DNA of 13,767 nt from Campylobacteraceae bacterium (lineage in GTDB: Bacteria > Campylobacterota > Campylobacteria > Campylobacterales > Sulfurovaceae). The stretch is from contig JALVPA010000108.1 in NCBI GenBank assembly GCA_027026055.1, forward strand, positions 1 through 13,767, given 5' to 3'. Positions 12,235 to 13,767 of this stretch are shown here, piece after piece. The position numbers and the translations under genes were made by a program. The notes beneath the pieces are model-generated. The model made no database searches and was not told the DNA's origin. It was given only the letters and a program-made list of their open reading frames with translations. Every line of letters starts with the position of its first letter. Position 1 is the stretch's first letter.

Positions 12235-12693
12235 CTATTTAAGTAGTTTTTCACATGCGGTTTCCGAACCGCTTTTGCAAACCAATCTACCGTTTTTCAA
12301 TTCGTACACGGCATTTGTGCCGTCGCCGAAGCGATAGGTAAAGGTTTTCGGCGTTTGAGTTCCGTCTCGGTTCCAACAGCTTCGTGCCGTAGCACTGGCA
12401 CAATTTTTTACAGGGTATTCGAGAACGGGGTTTGAACTGTTGCCATCGAAATAACGAAACGCATAGGTGGCGTCTCCCAAATCGCCAATCTGACTCGTAT
12501 CGCCTCTTAGCACCCTTTTTTGGCGCTCTATCGCCAACGAACTGCGCACCGCCGCCAACGTATCTTTTGCCTTTGCCGTTTTGGCGGAACTCAATATCGG
12601 CGCGAGTTTCGGAAAAGCGACCGCCGAAAGTATCCCGATCACCACGATGACAAACACAAGCTCTATCATCGTAAACGCATTACGTCGTCGCAT
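12235..12693 (-). CDS. Type IV pilin-like / type II secretion pseudopilin (N-terminal methylation motif)
   Basis: 152-aa prepilin. A class III leader MRRRNA precedes FTMIELVFVIVVIGILSAVAFPKL, with Glu at mature position 5 and the usual hydrophobic N-terminal helix. The residue at -1 is Ala rather than the commoner Gly, which prepilin peptidases tolerate. The C-terminal head has four Cys (98, 106, 139, 147) that could form two disulfides (98-106, 139-147), plus a GDGTNAVYEL strand. AAGGA at 7-nt spacing supports the ATG. priA starts 5 nt downstream. Likely a minor pilin of the DNA-uptake pseudopilus working with ComEC, but a role in a secretion system cannot be excluded. Confidence 0.87.
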   Translation of the reverse strand: MRRRNAFTMIELVFVIVVIGILSAVAFPKLAPILSSAKTAKAKDTLAAVRSSLAIERQKRVLRGDTSQIGDLGDATYAFRYFDGNSSNPVLEYPVKNCASATARSCWNRDGTQTPKTFTYRFGDGTNAVYELKNGRLVCKSGSETACEKLLK

Positions 12694-12790
12694 TTCGATA
12701 TCCTTCGTTGTTTCACTTTTTAATAAAAGGTTGTTTCTATCTTAACGAAAAGGAGCTAAAAGGGATATTAATATACGAAGAAAAGTAGTT

Positions 12791-12815
12791 GCGGTACGGA
12801 AAGAGACCGTACCGC
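12791..12815 (-). terminator. GC-rich hairpin after pseudopilin 2
   Basis: A perfect 9-bp stem GCGGTACGG / CCGTACCGC with a 7-nt loop starts about 13 nt after the pseudopilin 2 stop. On the minus strand it is followed by AACTACTTTTCTT, a weak U-run. It is a plausible but imperfect intrinsic terminator or attenuator, separating pseudopilin 2 from pseudopilin 1-priA. The remaining 12694-12790 is A/T-rich and presumably holds the pseudopilin 1 promoter (a TAAGAT near the middle is the best weak candidate). Confidence 0.6.
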
Positions 12816-12828
12816 CAAAAGCAAAGTC

Positions 12829-13317
12829 TTAGAAGGAAGCTCTACTTACGTCAAAGTCACCTGCCTCTGCAGTTGTTTTTGCAGAATACCAACATCTCGG
12901 CATTTCCGTAGCATTACCGTCTCTACAAAAAATGTTGATCTTGTTTGTAGGATTGGACATAATGGGCGTAGCGCCGGCTCCCGTACTATTCGCTTCCGCC
13001 AAAGCGTCTTTAAAATTACTCCACGATACATCCGAGAATCCTTTCGGGATTTCGATAAGATCGCTCAGCTTGGTAAAGGGCGCATTCGCATCCGGAATAT
13101 TTTTAATAGCTTTTGCGCTGTCCTCTACACCCGCCACAATCGCTTTCGAATAAAGATTAGGCATAATGATAGAATTCAACTTTCCTACATATTCACCCGC
13201 TTTTGCCGCATGGGCTTGGTCTTTTACGCCTACGAGCTTGGGCAATGCCACCGCCGCCAAAATACCGATAATGACGATCACGAAGATCAATTCGATCATT
13301 GTAAAACCGCGTCTCAT
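12829..13317 (-). CDS. Type IV pilin-like / type II secretion pseudopilin
   Basis: 162-aa prepilin with a minimal leader MRRG and then FTMIELIFVIVIIGILAAVALPKL, a textbook prepilin-peptidase site with Gly at -1 and Glu at +5. The head domain has two Cys (131, 142; IFCRDGN and PRCWYS) that could form one C-terminal disulfide loop, and it ends in DFDVSRASF. The ATG at 13317 is supported by AGGAG at 13324-13328 with 6-nt spacing; an upstream TTG extension would add residues before the leader and is rejected. The N-terminus is close to the neighbouring pseudopilin but the head is unrelated by eye, so the two are probably distinct subunits of one pseudopilus. A hairpin follows the gene. Confidence 0.88.
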   Translation of the reverse strand: MRRGFTMIELIFVIVIIGILAAVALPKLVGVKDQAHAAKAGEYVGKLNSIIMPNLYSKAIVAGVEDSAKAIKNIPDANAPFTKLSDLIEIPKGFSDVSWSNFKDALAEANSTGAGATPIMSNPTNKINIFCRDGNATEMPRCWYSAKTTAEAGDFDVSRASF

Positions 13318-13368
13318 GATTAACTCCTGTAAAATAATCTTTTCCAAGTCGACTACTCGGAATAGCTA

Positions 13369-13374
13369 ATTGTA
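13369..13374 (-). promoter_or_regulatory. Candidate -10 box ahead of pseudopilin 2
   Basis: Minus strand TACAAT (one mismatch to TATAAT), preceded by a T7 run and A/T-rich DNA instead of a -35 box, as is common in this phylum. The predicted leader is about 45 nt and contains the AGGAG ribosome-binding site. The T7 run (13388-13394) may also serve to end transcription of the 73-aa gene upstream, although only a 4-bp stem precedes it. Confidence 0.45.
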
Positions 13375-13404
13375 ACCTTAATATCCTGAAAAAAAGCTAA
13401 GCAT

Positions 13405-13626
13405 TTATAGCCCTTCGAGCGTTTCGATAAGCATCTCTATCTCTTTTTCGTAATTGTTGGTCTGCTTGGCAAGGCGAAGATAGGCTTTCAAAAGCGCGTC
13501 GGGTTTGTTGTCGGTATGCATGTTGACACCCGCTTGTCTCAAATCTTCGGTGACAAAATCGGCAAACGCGTCGTCGAGTTTGATCTCGTAGCGATTGCCG
13601 CAAAACGTGACTCCCACATATTTCAT
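13405..13626 (-). CDS. Small protein of unknown function (73 aa)
   Basis: Starts MKYVGVTFCGNRYEIKLDD and ends EKEIEMLIETLEGL. I do not recognise a domain. It is acidic, has no signal peptide or membrane segment, and its last 30 residues (about 45-73) look helical. The ATG at 13626 has GGAG 8 nt upstream; a GTG seven codons earlier is less likely. The start lies 23 nt after the stop of the partial coiled-coil gene, so the two are probably in one operon. The regular codon use and good ribosome-binding site argue that it is real. Confidence 0.7.
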   Translation of the reverse strand: MKYVGVTFCGNRYEIKLDDAFADFVTEDLRQAGVNMHTDNKPDALLKAYLRLAKQTNNYEKEIEMLIETLEGL

Positions 13627-13649
13627 CGTCGTTTCTCCGTCAAACACGA

Positions 13650-13767
13650 CTACTCTTCGCTCAACAGCGCTTCGACCTGTGCGATGATCTTTTCGATCTC
13701 GGCGTCTTTTTCGGCAAGTTCTCGCTTGAGCGCTTCGATTTGACGCTCTTTTTCGTCTTGGGTCGCA
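13650..13767 (-). CDS. C-terminal fragment of a coiled-coil protein (5' end missing)
   Basis: The 38 visible residues run ATQDEKERQIEALKRELAEK, then DAEIEKIIAQVEALLSEE and TAG. They form a heptad-patterned, highly charged helix (hydrophobic I, L, L, I, I, V, L spacing), typical of a C-terminal coiled coil. The rest of the gene lies beyond the right edge, so the function cannot be assigned. Open frame to the window edge, acidic C-terminus and the closely spaced downstream gene support it as coding. Confidence 0.65.
   Translation of the reverse strand, partial: ATQDEKERQIEALKRELAEKDAEIEKIIAQVEALLSEE

Noticed and set aside
13318..13347. TTG start adding ten residues to pseudopilin 2
   Set aside because: The ATG directly before RRGFTMIEL has AGGAG at 6 nt and gives a normal class III leader.

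Overview
The window looks like chromosomal DNA of a Campylobacterota (Epsilonproteobacteria) member, probably a free-living relative of Sulfurovum or Sulfurimonas rather than a host-adapted Campylobacter or Helicobacter. The main reason is gene content and order: a Csd3/Pgp3-type M23 peptidase, a PgbA-N family exported protein, glcD, a YihY/BrkB protein and a short ComEC lie together. From memory this matches the block around Cj1211-Cj1215 in C. jejuni and HP0506-HP0509 in H. pylori. DnaB also carries an extra helical insert like that of H. pylori DnaB. Base composition is near balanced by eye, and the genes are tightly packed with stop/start overlaps.

Layout. Positions 1-1617, minus strand: csd3 and then a Nudix hydrolase that runs off the left edge, with overlapping ends. 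Positions 1621-1769 hold a divergent promoter region. Positions 1770-4692, plus strand: PgbA-N protein, glcD and yihY form a tight operon. It meets comEC head-on with a 13-bp overlap. Positions 4680-13767 are all minus strand. In transcription order they hold a partial coiled-coil protein, a 73-aa unknown, pseudopilin 2, a hairpin, pseudopilin 1, priA, a DUF4258/DUF2283 pair, ispG, a repeat-rich spacer, dnaB with an intein, and comEC.

How the genes relate. Two pseudopilins and ComEC are parts expected of a natural-transformation (type II secretion-like) DNA uptake machine. PriA and DnaB belong to replication restart and fork unwinding. IspG is the penultimate enzyme of the MEP isoprenoid pathway. 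Csd3 trims peptidoglycan. GlcD oxidises a 2-hydroxy acid.

The unusual content is mobile or repetitive. A full-length 344-aa LAGLIDADG intein splits the Walker A motif of DnaB. Heptanucleotide-periodic repeats occur around dnaB, at the ends of ispG and priA, and inside the priA reading frame, where they add an in-frame NELG/RNEELG peptide. A 59-bp tandem repeat with palindromes separates ispG from dnaB. A short toxin-antitoxin-like pair behind its own promoter sits between priA and ispG. No RNA genes, CRISPR arrays or insertion sequences were seen.
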